Shown: one piece after another, positions 10,431-20,504 of the stretch
How positions within the stretch are numbered: position 1 is the first letter of the stretch
How the letters are laid out: each line of letters opens with the position of its first letter
Source: Cherax quadricarinatus
Taxonomy: Eukaryota; Arthropoda; Malacostraca; Decapoda; Parastacidae
Length of the DNA: 64,000 nt
Reading direction: 5' to 3'
NCBI RefSeq assembly: GCF_038502225.1
Contig: NC_091391.1
Span: 363,501-427,500, forward strand
Position numbers and translations under genes: made by a program
Notes under the pieces: model-generated
Told to the model about the DNA's origin: nothing
What the model saw: the letters and a program-made list of their open reading frames with translations, nothing else
Database searches by the model: none

Positions 10431-13400
10431 CTCTTCCTGCCTATATATAGCCATCCTGCTCCACTTCTGGTTAGTGTGACTTTGTAAATGGTTCAAGTCG
10501 AACCAAAACGTCGTCGTAAGCTTCTCTCTTTTATGTGCTGGTTATTTGTGTATTAAAATTAGCCTTGTGTACTAGAGAGTTACAGGTCAACATTCAATGT
10601 ACAACAGACAGAACATCGATAAACATTAAAACAAGTGTTGAACAACATGATGCATTATGTACACTTATGTGAAAATCATAATGGACAAAACATTCAACAA
10701 TTTTTGTAATTTACTAATAAATGTGTATTCTCCATGAGTTCCACCTTTTTCTGAACACCCTGTATGATCAAACTCATTATTAAAACATCCTAAATTCTTT
10801 ATTTTCAAATAAGTAGAGGAAATTGGTCACTTTTTATATTTTTATTAACTCTGACCTGAAAGATCTGAAAAAATTAAAGCACATTTCCAGAGAACTCATT
10901 ATATATTTTTATTGTTACATCTCATATGAGCAAATGATTTGTGATTCTAATAAAGAAAGGTACATCATTAAAACTTATTTCATCCAAAATATGATAAATT
11001 TAGTTTGACTAATTCATTTCAAATTCTTATTCATTTTTGTAGATTTATCCGATGTTAATGTAAAATGTTAATTATGACATTTATTATAACAGCAATGATG
11101 TACAATGTATGTAACTGACCCTCTGAGACATTATGCGTTCCCTGCCATATCTATGAGGAGGTGGTGGGGGGTACGGATCGTACCGACTTCCAAGACTCCA
11201 GCCCAATCGGTCTCCAGGTAAATAGCGAGAACCCATGTCTGGATATCCCATACCATATTGCTGCCTGCCACGGGAGGTGGCCTTTTGGACTGTCAAACGT
11301 AATCCGTGCATCTCGTGTCCATCCAACTCCCTGATTGCTTTCTGGGCGTCAGATTCATCACTCATGTGCTAGACAGAAACAAGTATTTTAAAAATTGAAA
11401 GAAAATGAAACAGTATTTGAAAGGAAAATATTTGAAAGTAAATGGTATAGTAATACTGACAAGATACTTCTACATAATACTTCTACATAATACTTCTACA
11501 TAATACTTCTACATAATACTTCTACATATTTCAGGAAACATTTATTAAAAAAAAATTTTTCCCACAAGTGGATTCTTCAATCCTAATACAGAGACAACCA
11601 AGAAATGAGTATACAGTGGACCCCCGGTTAACGATATTTTTTCATTCCAGAAGTATGTTCAGGTGCCAGTACTGACCGAATTTGTTCCCATAAGGAATAT
11701 TGTGAAGTAGATTAGTCCATTTCAGACCCCCAAACATACATGTACAAACGCACTTACATAAATACACTTACATAATTGGTCGCATTGAGAGGTGATCATT
11801 AAGCGGGGCTCCACTGTACAGTGTATAGTGGTGAGAGTCAGGTGGGAAACTACAAGAGTGTAGTAGAAGCAGAGGTAGTTATAGTTTTGGTGAGCCTTGT
11901 AGGGTCTGAGAAAGACCTGCCAGCATCAGCCAGTAGGGACAGGGATAAGGATGAGGACGAGGACAAGAAAGCTCCTGGAAAGCAAAATCTTGCTACAATA
12001 AAATGCCACATTAGTTGCATCTGTATCCATTTACCTAACATTTTGTCAGTTATTCCATTGTTACTAATCAGTTTAATGTCTAAAACTTACATAAAGTCAC
12101 TTGGCTGAACATACATACAACCAGTTTCAAGGGCACCAGTATACTCTTCACAGCCCAGCCTGAGGCCAGGCTGTCTGGTCTACTCAGCTAACAAGGCTCC
12201 CACAGCCATCACAACCTGACTGATCCAATACCTGTATGATGAACCTGCTCAACTTCTTGCAAACTTATATCTTTATTTCAGCAGTATATACACCTACCAT
12301 CCGACTTACGACCGAGTTCGGTTCCGAGAAACCGGTCGTAAGTCGAAATGGTCGTAAGTCGAACTTTACTACTGAATATCAACAAAGCATTTTTATAATG
12401 ACTTTATTTTATTGTTTTATTTTGGTATTTCATGTTTTACTTCACTTTTTATGTTGTTAGTACTGTATTTTATACTGTAAGGTTTAGGATAAACACTGTG
12501 TACAACACAAATAGTTGTTTATTTCCCAGAAATTTGGCATAAAAAACACGGTCGTAAGTCGAGTGGTCGTAAGTCGGATGGTAGTTGTATATCTGTAGTG
12601 GAAGGAAGGTGGGGTAGGGGTTGGCCTAGGAAAGGTTGGAGGGAGGGGGTAAAGGAGGTTTTGTGCGCGAGGGGCTTGGACTTCCAGCAGACATGCATGA
12701 GCGTGTTTGACAGGAGTGAATGGAGACAAATGGTTTTTAATACTTGACGTGCTGTTGGAGTGTGAGAAAAGTAACATTTATGAAGGGATTCAGGGAAACC
12801 GGCAGGCCGGACTTGAGTCCTGGAGATTGGAAATACAGTGTCTGCACTCTGAAGGAGGGGCGTTAATGTTGCAGTTTAAAAACTGTAGTGTAAAGCACCC
12901 TTCTGGCAAGACAGTGATGGAGTGAATGATGGTGAAAGTTTTTTTTGGGGGGGGCCACCCTGCCTTGGTGGGCCACCCTGCCTTGGTGGGCCACCCTGCC
13001 TTGGTGGGCCACCCTGCCTTGGTGGGCCACCCTGCCTTGGTGGGCCACCCTGCCTTGGTGGGAATCGGCCAGTGTGTTAAAAAAAAAAAAAATATATCTG
13101 ATGGTAGCGTGCTGGAGTCTTGGACCACAGATGTTGACAGTGTTCTCTAAATGAACCCACTGCTTTCCCTGTTCTTTACTGGGTTTATTCCACAAGTGTG
13201 CAAGTTAGGGACAAGGCAATCATGTATCTTCCACATATAATATATTTTATCATGTCTCTTTCTTGCTCATTCCAGAGAAAATAATCCAAGTACCTTGAGG
13301 TATTCCTAGGTAGTAGGTTGGTAGACAGCAACCACCCAGGGAGGTACTACCATCCTGCCAAGTGAGTGTACAATGAAAACCTGTAATTGTTTTACATGAT

Positions 13401-16400
13401 GGTAGGATTGCTGGTGTCTTTTGTCTGTCTCATAAACTTGCAAGATTTCAGGTATATCTTGTTACTTCTACTTGCACTTAGGTCACACTACACATACATG
13501 TACAAGCATATATATACACACCCCTCTAGGTATTCTTCTATTTTCTTTCTAGTTCTTGTTCTTGTTTATTTCCTCTTATCTCCATGGGGAAGTGGAACAG
13601 AATTCTTCCTCCGTAAGCCATGTGTGTTGTAAGAGGCAACTAAAATGCTGGGAGCAAGGGGCTAGAAACCCCTTCTCCCGTATAAATTACTAAATTTAAG
13701 AGAAACTTTAGTTTTTCTTTTTGGGCCACCCTGCCTTGGTGGGATACGGCCGGCGTGTTGAAAGAAGACCTTGAGGTATTCCCAGTAGTTTAGATGTTTT
13801 ATTGATTCTGTGCAGGTAGCATATGACCTCTGTACATTTTCTAGCTCTGTGCTGTGAGCCTAGAACAAAATTATATTTGTGAGAGCACAAGTGATCTACA
13901 ATACACCAACACTGGTAATGATTCCCTTGTTGCAAAAATTCTTAAGATCTGAAGTGTCACTTTCCTGGTTTTTGCTGTATTTACCATAATTATTGTGGTT
14001 TCCAAATGACATTATCTGAAAGTTATTCCTTCTTAAGAATAAGTATACAAGAATAAGTGTAGAGGTTTACAATAGGAAATTGGACTATTACCTCCACCAA
14101 GTGCCATATCAACCAGGCTGTGATGACTATGTGGGCCAGAGGGCCACCAATAGCAACAGCCTGGTTAAACAATCAAGCAACAGAGAAGCCTGACCCCCAA
14201 GCCGGGCAGCAAGGGTAGAAACTCTTGAAACTGTTTACAGGTATATCACTGGCTCTAATGCCTAAGTAACAAAGACTCAAGCAGAGGTATCTCATCAGAA
14301 TGAATTATCTGAAGTACAATAAAAAATTCAATACCGTGACTGAAACAATACACAGATAACCTGCACAGAGGAGAATAAACCTTATGACGACATTTCAGTC
14401 CAACTTGGACTAGTAAATGGTCCAAGTTGGACCTAAGCACTGTCATCAGGTTCATTCTCCTATGTACGTGTTATCAGTGCATCTGGAATTTTTTTTTTTT
14501 TTTAATACGTTGGCTGTTTCCCACCGAGGTAGGATGACCCAAAAAGAAGGAAAAATACTTACAACAAATGCAAAGTTGGTTAGCATACCAATCTCTACCA
14601 CCTTGCCATACTCTTCAAACATATTTTTAAGCTCGTCTCTTGTGCAGTGCCTACTTAAGTTGCCAACAAAGATCTTTGGCATTCGATACCCACTTTTCCT
14701 AGTACCAGTAGATGCCTCTGCAACCATTGGCTGAAATAAATTAAAAAAATAAATCCTTTAAACTTGAACCGAAGAAGTTTGGCTAAATAAATACAGTGGA
14801 CCCCCAGTTTACGATATTATTTCATTCCAGAAGTATGTTCAGGTGCCAGTACTGACCGAATTTGTTCCCATAAGGAATATTGTGAATTAGATTAGTCCAT
14901 TTCAGATCCCCAAGCATACACATACAAACGCACTTACATAAATACACTTACATAATTGGTCGCATTGGGAGCTGATCGTAAACCGGGCGTCCACTGTACA
15001 AATATGAAAGTCACTGGATCAAAGTTTTAAAAGTATTAATATATTATTATTAATGGCATTTCATGAATGCAAGCAATAAGTATTTGTGATAAAACAAGTT
15101 GGATCAAAATATCCACACCAAGAGTCGAGTGCCGCTCACCAAATGATACTTGTGTGTTGTCATGAAAGCTTATGAGAATTTTTCTACGAGTTATATTTCA
15201 TTATTTTAGTAAATGGCATTGGAGTGTTAGAGGCAGTCACTGAGTCATCATATGTATACTCAGGCATGTGATGGTAGGATGGTGAGGACACTACCATAAT
15301 ATCATTATAATGGTAGTAAGAGGCGACTAAAATGCCAGGAGCAAGGGGCTAGTAACCCCTTCTCCTGTATATATTACTAAATGTAAATGGAGGAGCTTTC
15401 GTTTTTTCTTTCGAGTCACCCTGCCTCGGTGGGATACGGCCAGCGTGTTGAAAGCAACAAGTATATAATACTGGCAAGTAGATGAATAAGATATGTGCAG
15501 AAGCTGAATATTTTATATTGAATCTAACTAGTCTATAGTATACAGTCTCTTCTCACGTAGAGACGCACTCATTTACCAACGTGGTCTTAGGAACGGAACT
15601 CCGTCGTTAAGTGAGGAGAGGCTGTAGTTATCCTTCCTGCTAAGACAGTGTGAGCATCAGTCATGGTGTTCATTACTAAGACAGTGTGGGCATGTCATGG
15701 TGTTCATTACTAAGACAGTGTGGGCATGTCATGGTGTTCATTACTACTACTAAGACAGTGTGAGCATGTCATGGTGTCCACTACCACTACTAAGACAGTG
15801 TGAGCATGTCATGGTGTTCACTACTACTACTAAGACAGTGTGAGCATGTCATGGTGTTCATTACTACTGCTAAGACAGTGTGAGCATCAGTCATGGTGTT
15901 CATTACTACTGCTAAGACAGTGTGGGCATGTCATGGTGTCCACTACTACTACTAAGACAGTGTGAGCATGTCATGGTGTTCACTACTACTACTAAGACAG
16001 TGTGAGCATCAGTCATGGTGTTCATTACTACTACTAAGACAGTGTGGGCATGTCATGGTGTTCACTACTACTACTAAGACAGTGTGAGCATGTCATGGTG
16101 TTCACTACTACTACTAAGACAGTGTGAGCATGTCATGGTGTCCACTACTACTACTAAGACAGTGTGAGCATGTCATGGTGTTCACTACTACTACTAAGAC
16201 AGTGTGGGCATGTCATGGTGTTCACTACTACTACTAAGACAGTGTGGGCATGTCACGGTGTTCACTACTACTACTAAGACAGTGTGAGCATGTCATGGTG
16301 TTTATTACTACTACTAAGACAGTGTGGGCATGTCATGGTGTTCATTACTACTACTAAGACAGTGTGAGCATGTCATGGTGTTTATTACTACTACTAAGAC

Positions 16401-17273
16401 AGTGTGAGCATGTCATGGTGTTCACTACCACTACTAAGACAGTGTGGGCATGTCATGGTGTTTATTACTACTACTAAGACAGTGTGAGCATGTCATGGTG
16501 TTCATTACTACTACTAAGACAGTGTGGGCATGTCATGGTGTTCATTACTACTACTAAGACAGTGTGGGCATGTCATGGTGTTTATTACTACTACTAAGAC
16601 AGTGTGAGCATGTCATGGTGTTCACTACCACTACTAAGACAGTGTGAGCATGTCATGGTGTTCACTACCACTACTAAGACAGTGTGAGCATGTCATGGTG
16701 TTCACTACCACTACTAAGACAGTGTGAGCATGTCATGGTGTCCACTACTACTACTAAGACAGTGTGAGCATCAGTCATGGTGTTCACTACCACTACTAAG
16801 ACAGTGTGAGCATGTCATGGTGTTCACTACCACTACTAAGACAGTGTGAGCATGTCATGGTGTTCACTACCACTACTAAGACAGTGTGAGCATGTCATGG
16901 TGTTCACTACCACTACTAAGACAGTGTGAGCATCAGTCATGGTGTTCACTACCACTACTAAGACAGTGTGAGCATATGGTGTTCATTACTACTACTAAGA
17001 CAGTGTGGGCATGTCATGGTGTTCACTATTACTGTACATGTAGCAACACAATACATTTACCTTCCCACGAAGCCTGTGACCATTCAGTGCTTTGATAGCT
17101 GCCTGGCCTTCCTCTTCATTTTTCATGTGCACAAAACCATAGTTTTTCATAACATCTGCTTCCACCACTGTGCCGTAATTTTCAAATATTTCTCGGATAT
17201 CCGCACTCGTGGCAAAATCACTGAGGTTTCCTACAAATATCTTGAATGTGTTTTTCTGTCCAGATGACTTCAT
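3012..17273 (-). CDS. lark: lark/RBM4-like RNA-binding protein lacking the zinc knuckle (3' end not found)
   Basis: A four-exon minus-strand chain (17061-17273, 14563-14730, 11120-11368, 3012-3091) whose GT-AG junctions keep frame: phase 0, 0, 0, then 2. Lark/RBM4 proteins bind RNA through two N-terminal RRMs and act in splicing and translational control; Drosophila lark acts in circadian output. RRM1 has RNP2 IFVGNL and RNP1 KNYGFVHM. RRM2 is split between exons 2 and 3. The Pro-rich SRYDPYPPPPP stretch follows. Unlike the plus-strand copy at 53500-60491, the CCHC knuckle between RRM2 and this stretch is missing, and exon 3 is exactly 63 nt shorter (249 against 312). The terminal exons expected beyond 3012 are not visible, so the gene continues off the window or has lost its end. 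A second RRM1 exon lies upstream at 20108-20341. Frames are intact, so it may be functional. Confidence 0.82.
3098..3182. repeat. Three 27-bp tandem copies next to a splice acceptor
   Basis: AGAACGTTTACCACAACAATC and a short ATTATA linker are repeated three times. They lie just upstream (in minus-strand sense) of the exon 4 acceptor of the lark-like gene, where the branch point should be. Confidence 0.8.
3212..4375 (+). mobile_element. Dispersed repeat family A1 with an internal minisatellite
   Basis: The left end TTCCTAGGTAGTAGG, the block GGGGAAGTGGAACAGAATTC, the block GAGCAAGGGGCTAGTAACCC and the tail CACCCTGCCTTGGTGGGATA all recur at 13306-13765, and in part at 4383-4715 and 15308-15455. 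In this copy the 50-bp segment at the left end has been amplified about 15 times (3221-3964). The class of element is not recognised; it ends in an A-run. Confidence 0.8.
3221..3964. repeat. 50-bp minisatellite, about 15 copies
   Basis: The unit starts TAGTAGGCTGGTAGACAGCA and ends CCGTCCTGTGG. The copy of the host repeat at 13306 has the same segment once, so this is local amplification within a dispersed repeat. Confidence 0.95.
4383..4715 (+). mobile_element. Family A1 repeat, second copy (5'-truncated)
   Basis: It repeats the preceding element from GGTCATACTACATATGCATG through GAGCAAGGGGCTAGTAACCC to the CACCCTGCCTTGGTGGGATA tail. It lies head-to-tail with 3212-4375, separated only by an A-run. 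Confidence 0.75.
4761..5184. repeat. 54-bp minisatellite, about 8 copies
   Basis: The unit contains GTGAATAGTGACTACCACCT and GAGAGTTGAGCAGTGTGGAG. The last three copies are 51 bp because a TGT is lost. The unit length is a multiple of three, so several spurious ORFs appear on both strands. Confidence 0.95.
5190..5524. other. Unassigned unique sequence
   Basis: Two overlapping 60-codon plus-strand ORFs are present, but no domain, splice pattern or homology is recognisable. Nothing further can be supported. Confidence 0.3.
5525..10036. repeat. 41-bp minisatellite, about 110 copies, 4.5 kb
   Basis: The unit reads GGGCCCTGCTTATACAGCAG followed by GTTAAGTTCTGGGCTACTGT and A. Each copy contains the short inverted repeat CCTGCTTATACAGCAGG. 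Variants are blocked: GTTAAGTT with CTGCTTAT dominates to about 8450, while GTTAGGTT with CCCACTTAT or CCTATTTAT dominates after it. The right edge runs into ACTGTAAAGCAAAAATCACT, the form of a pogo-type MITE interior, so the unit probably comes from a MITE terminal region (inference). Confidence 0.95.
10037..11119. other. Intron sequence of the lark-like gene with a foldback element and triplet microsatellite
   Basis: Bases about 10300-10560 form a diverged palindrome: ACACAAATAACCCGCACATA on the left is answered by TATGTGCTGGTTATTTGTGT on the right. A (CTA)n/(CCA)n run sits at 10397-10430. The rest is AT-rich and no exon is seen. Confidence 0.5.
11120..11368 (-). CDS. lark: lark-like exon 3: RRM2 second half and PPPPP stretch, no zinc knuckle
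   Basis: The acceptor TTCTGTCTAG precedes CACATGAGTGATG; the donor GTCAGTT follows ATGTCTCAGAGG. The 83 residues carry AIRELDGHEMHGLRLTVQ (end of RRM2), then GMGYPDMGSRYLPGDRLGW and SRYDPYPPPPP. In the plus-strand paralogue PDM is followed by the CYRCGSGGHWSKEC knuckle. Here PDM runs straight into GSRYLPGD, and no Cys or His of the knuckle is left. Confidence 0.85.
11465..11525. repeat. 15-bp tandem repeat, about 4 copies
   Basis: ATACTTCTACATAAT is repeated in tandem within the intron. Confidence 0.85.
11614..11816 (+). mobile_element. Family B MITE, copy 2
   Basis: 203 bp from CAGTGGACCCCCGGTTAACG to CGGGGCTCCACTG with flanking TA on both sides. It lies in the intron between lark-like exons 2 and 3. 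Confidence 0.85.
11817..12286. other. Intron sequence with half of a foldback element
   Basis: GCTCCTGGAAAGCAAAATCT and ACAATAAAATGCCACATTAG at about 11970-12017 match one arm of the palindrome at 27723-27870. Nothing else is recognisable. Confidence 0.45.
12287..12591. mobile_element. Family C MITE, copy 1
   Basis: About 305 bp with inverted ends CTACCATCCGACTTACGACC and GGTCGTAAGTCGGATGGTAG in a TATA context. There is a second, internal inverted GGTCGTAAGTCG repeat. It is non-coding and probably pogo-type. Confidence 0.75.
12595..13092 (+). mobile_element. Dispersed repeat family A2, long copy with internal 18-bp array
   Basis: Blocks GGCTTGGACTTCCAGCAGAC, GGCAGGCCGGACTTGAGTCC and CACCCTGCCTTGGTGGGAAT, then an A-run tail. 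Related copies lie at 20505-20865, 24630-24820, 56260-56455 and 58590-58770. The 3' segment is expanded to six 18-bp copies here. Confidence 0.75.
12954..13061. repeat. 18-bp minisatellite, 6 copies
   Basis: Unit GGCCACCCTGCCTTGGTG. The same 18 bp is present once at the 3' end of the other family A copies (for example 24780). Confidence 0.95.
13306..13765 (+). mobile_element. Family A1 repeat, unexpanded copy
   Basis: Starts TTCCTAGGTAGTAGG with one copy of the 50-bp segment that is amplified at 3221-3964. It runs through GGGGAAGTGGAACAGAATTC to GGCCACCCTGCCTTGGTGGG and GGCGTGTTGAAA. Confidence 0.8.
13770..14562. other. Intron sequence with LINE-like tail and a foldback element
   Basis: Bases 14110-14245 resemble a degenerate LINE tail (CCAGGCTGTGATGACTATGT, GAAACTGTTTACAGG). 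Bases 14328-14480 form a diverged palindrome related to 10300-10560, with AATACCGTGACTGAAACAAT against its complement. Bases 14487-14555 are a reversed family A 3' end that stops a few bases before the exon 2 donor site. Confidence 0.5.
14563..14730 (-). CDS. lark: lark-like exon 2: RRM1/RRM2 linker and RRM2 first half
   Basis: The acceptor TTTATTTCAG precedes CCAATGGTTGCAGAGG; the donor GTAAGT follows GCATTTGTT. The 168 nt (56 codons, phase 0 to 0) include KIFVGNLSRHCTRDEL (RNP2 of RRM2) and VVEIGMLTNFAFV (first part of RNP1). The exon has exactly the same length as exon 2 of the plus-strand gene. A reversed family A repeat end lies directly against its donor. Confidence 0.9.
14794..14996 (+). 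mobile_element. Family B MITE, copy 3
   Basis: 203 bp, CAGTGGACCCCCAGTTTACG to CCGGGCGTCCACTG with flanking TA. It sits 64 bp upstream of lark-like exon 2 in gene sense. Confidence 0.85.
15308..15455 (+). mobile_element. Family A1 repeat, 3' fragment
   Basis: AAGAGGCGACTAAAATGCCA, GAGCAAGGGGCTAGTAACCC and CACCCTGCCTCGGTGGGATA followed by GCGTGTTGAAA. It is a 5'-truncated copy. Confidence 0.75.
15543..15628 (+). mobile_element. Family D short MITE
   Basis: About 84 bp between TACAGTCTCTTCTCACGTAG and GTTAAGTGAGGAGAGGCTGT, which are inverted ends. It is the deleted form of the element at 56463-56990. Confidence 0.7.
15640..17026. repeat. 40-bp minisatellite, about 35 copies
   Basis: The unit is CACTACTACTACTAAGACAG followed by TGTGAGCATGTCATGGTGTT. 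Variants are TGTGGGCATG, a 3-bp longer GCATCAGTCATGG form, and loss of one ACT triplet. The array ends about 35 bp before the donor-side edge of lark-like exon 1b, inside its first intron. Confidence 0.95.
17061..17273 (-). CDS. lark: lark-like exon 1b: start codon and RRM1
   Basis: The ATG at 17273 has A at -3. The 71 codons read MKSSGQKNTFKIFVGNLSDF and later VVEADVMKNYGFVHMKNEEE, ending RGK before the donor GTAAATG in phase 0. RNP2 (IFVGNL) and RNP1 (KNYGFVHM) are intact. The plus-strand lark exon 1 ends in the same phase with HGK. The exon is bordered by a 40-bp minisatellite on the donor side and by AT-rich sequence upstream. No acceptor directly precedes the ATG, so this is best read as a first coding exon. 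Confidence 0.88.
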
Positions 17274-17571
17274 TATAAAAAATTTTTTTTAGTAATACCG
17301 TACAGTATTTAGTTTTATTAACATTATTGCTGAATTATATAATAGAATAATATTTAATTGATTTTAATTTTTTTTATATTTCATTAAATTACATACAGTA
17401 TGATACATAGTCAATGCAATAATTTCCAGACTACCACACAAACATAAATGTTAAACTTTACCTCAGTGTTAGCTAGCCCACCACCTTGGTCAACTGCTCC
17501 CTTCCTGATGCCAGTAGATGCCTTAACATCCAAGGGCTGTAATCAAATACACACAGCTTTTGACCTTAAGT
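17274..17571. other. AT-rich sequence upstream of exon 1b
   Basis: Very AT-rich; a promoter for exon 1b could lie here, but no clear element is seen. In minus-strand sense, 17535-17480 includes CCCTTGGATGTTAAGGCATC and a linker-like stretch resembling the start of exon 2 (GCATCTACTGG), possibly a decayed exon copy. Confidence 0.35.
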
Positions 17572-17727
17572 TAACCCTTAAACTGTCCAAACATAGATCT
17601 ACGGTGGCGTGCGTAGTGCTCCGAACGTAGATCTACGTCTTATTTTACGTGCTTTTAAATGGAGAAAATCAAGGTCAGAGCGCTATGCACGTCAACGTAG
17701 ATCTACATTTGGACAGTTTAAGGGTTA
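17572..17727. mobile_element. Family G palindromic MITE, intact copy
   Basis: TAACCCTTAAACTGTCCAAA is answered by TTTGGACAGTTTAAGGGTTA. Inner arms repeat the palindromic ACGTAGATCTACGT motif. About 156 bp, non-coding. Confidence 0.8.
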
Positions 17728-18844
17728 GTAGAATACTAATCATAAAATATAAGTTAATGTATGCACTTATGTATAGGTCAATTTTGTGTACAGCAGCCCC
17801 TGACATTTTGCCAAAAAATCTAAATTTTGAATACCAAAGACCCGTGTCATGACAGGGACCATGTGTGATGGGGATGGGCCTACTTGTAATTATATCACAT
17901 TTATTCCTAATGCCCACCTCTCAAGTCTTGATACAGCTGTATCAATCATTTTTATCCAAAGTAGTTTTGCCCCACTCACAGGTCATTACTATATTGTTAT
18001 TATGCTAGACAGAATATCATGGCTGACCAAGTTCAATTATCAGCCAAAAAACACAGCTGAGGAGGTAGTGGAAACTCAGGCTTCTCTCCCATGATCCCTG
18101 GCACAGAAATGCATCTCTCAGAGTTTAAAATGCAGCTTTCCACTGTGGAGCCCTGGGAGGCCCCAGTTATAATGGTACAACCAGTACCTAAAAATGGAGA
18201 AGGCAGCTATTATGAGAAGGTGGAATCTATGCAGGAGTGACCCTGATATAGCAACCTATCTAGTGTGGGTGGTAGTTTCCTTAAACACCAAATGACTGAG
18301 CCAGAAATTATTAAGAAAAGGATCATCATACTTGGCCATGGGAAGAATAATCACTGAAATGCAGCAAGCTAAAGTAAAAGCATCCTACAAGGCCAGTAGA
18401 TCCTGACATGGAATATACACAGCACCAATATTGGCAACAGTAAATTAGCATTATTATAAAAAGCCAAGTTGCAAGCACACACAGGTGACCCACCAGTGAC
18501 AGCCTGGATATCATTATGACCTTGAAAGGAGTCCCACATCCGTCTGCATAGCAAGACATCCAAGTGCGAAGTGCTAAGATTGCACCAGTGCCAAAACTGA
18601 TCAAACGTGGATAGGCGAGGTTGTTGAACCATGCACTTAAAGACTCAGTCATGCTTGGCTAATACAAGCTGAGAAAAGACCCGAGACCTCAGAACATGTC
18701 CTGAAATGGCCCATGGAGCATGTGGGACCTTTAAATATCTAAAGCTGTGAGATAATCAATCAGGTAAAGCAACTCATGTGACCGGACAAATAACTGCTGT
18801 GGAAAGATAAAAATTTCCTATCAAAAGGCAGAAATTCACAGGGA
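17728..18844. other. Unassigned sequence
   Basis: No domain or exon is recognised. Overlapping ORFs of 80-108 codons near 17849-18094 and 18326-18652 have no visible family signature. Base composition is closer to balanced than the flanks, so a decayed mobile element is possible. Confidence 0.3.
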
Positions 18845-19034
18845 TGCCAGAGAACGCTCACCCGACACTTGCCTAGCTACACCTGGACCTGGTGCCAGAG
18901 AACGCTCACCCGACACTTGCCTAGCTACACCTGGACCTGGTGCCAGAGAATGCTCACCCGACACTTGCCTAGCTACACCTGGACCTGGTGCCAGAGAACG
19001 CTCACCCGACACTTGCCTAGCTACACCTGGACCT
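18845..19034. repeat. 48-bp minisatellite, 4 copies
   Basis: The unit contains GTGCCAGAGAACGCTCACCC and TAGCTACACCTGGACCTG. Copies are nearly identical, which points to recent expansion. Confidence 0.95.
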
Positions 19035-19219
19035 GGATTGTAAAAGAATGACTATTACAACCCAAAAACAATCACCTCAGTAATGTTGCTACCCAAAAAC
19101 CAAACGACCCAATGGCTGTTACATTTCAAAAAATGACCTGTGAAGTTGCAACTCAAAAACAATGATACAATTGCTCTTACAACCCAAAGTGGGTTCAGTG
19201 CTTGATTTTAATTAAAATA

Positions 19220-19855
19220 CAACCCAACAACAATGACCCAGTGGCTGTTAAAACCCAACATCAATGACCCGGTGGCTGCTACAACCCAACAACAGTGACC
19301 CAGCGGCTGTTACAACCTAACAACAATGACCCAGCGGCTGTTACAACCCAACAACAATGACCCAGTGGCTGTTACAACCCAACAACAATGACCCAGTGGC
19401 TGTTAAAACCCAACATCAATGACCCAGTGGCTGCTACAACCCAACAACAGTGACCCAGCGGCTGCTAAAACCCCTAACAATGACCCAGCAGCTGTTACAA
19501 GCCTACAACAATGACCCAGTGGCTGTTACAATCCAACATCAATGACCTGGTGGCTGTTACAACCCAACAGCAGTGACCCAGCGGCTGTTACAACCCAACA
19601 ACGACCCAGCGGCTGTTACAACCCAACAACAATGACCCAGTGGCTGTTACAACCCAACAACAATGACCCAGTGGCTGTTACAACCCAACAACAATGACCC
19701 AGTAGCTGTTACAACCCAACAACAATGACCCAGTGGCTGTTACAACCCAACAACAATGACCCAGTGGCTGTTACAACCCAACAACAATGACCCAGTGGCT
19801 GTTACAACCCAACAACAATGACCCAGTGGCTGTTACAATCCTACAACAATGATTT
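19220..19855. repeat. 31-bp minisatellite, about 20 copies
   Basis: The unit is ACAACCCAACAACAATGACC followed by CAGTGGCTGTT. Single diverged units at 19050-19220 show where the array began. Confidence 0.95.
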
Positions 19856-20107
19856 TTAATTTTTCTTATTTTTTAACTAAGAAATTTTATACTGCTCTTG
19901 AGAGATAAATGGTATAATTATGATCACATTTTTGGGGTAAAACAAAAAGGTCGACTTATGATCAGCAATAAAGTAAATTTTTTTGTTAATACAGTAATGC
20001 ATTTTATTGGTAATTACTAAGCATTAAAAAAAAATTTCCTTTATTTTATAAATAATACTCATCTATTTCCAGTGATATGAATTATTTATAAAAGACTAGA
20101 GACTCAC

Positions 20108-20341
20108 CTTGCCATGAAGCATATAGCCATCCAGCGCTCTGATAGCTGCTTCACCCTCATCTTCGCTCTTCATGTGCACAAAACCGTAGTTTTTCAACAC
20201 ATCAGCTTCTTCTACTGTACCGTATATTTCAAAGAGGTTTCGGATATCCGAGCTCGTGGCATAATCACTGAGGTTCCCAACAAATATCTTGAAGGTAGTC
20301 CTCCGTGTTGACGTCTTGGTTGCAATACAGAGAAACTTCAT
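20108..20341 (-). CDS. lark: lark-like exon 1a: second RRM1 exon
   Basis: The frame opens at an ATG at 20341 (MKFLCIATKTSTRRTTFKIF) and carries RNP2 IFVGNL and RNP1 KNYGFVHM, ending HGK before the donor GTGAGT in phase 0. It could therefore join exon 2 at 14730 exactly as exon 1b does. The first residues may instead be non-coding, because an acceptor-like CTGTATTGCAACCAAG lies just after the ATG. Options are an alternative first exon of the lark-like gene, a third lark copy that has lost its other exons, or an internal exon. The RRM itself is intact. Confidence 0.8.
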
Positions 20342-20504
20342 TTTTATTAATAGGCTATGACAAAGATAAAGGTTAATAAAGTCAAAGATTCAATATTTAT
20401 TCCCACATAACACAGTAAGTATACAATGATCAATGGTGCACCACATTTATGATAATCTGTTACTAACAGTTAATGATAGTTACACAAATATAGCATCTCA
20501 GTAC

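Noticed and set aside
18326..18652. 108-codon minus-strand ORF with hydrophobic segment
   Set aside because: An overlapping frame of similar length is also open, and no start context or homologous motif is visible.
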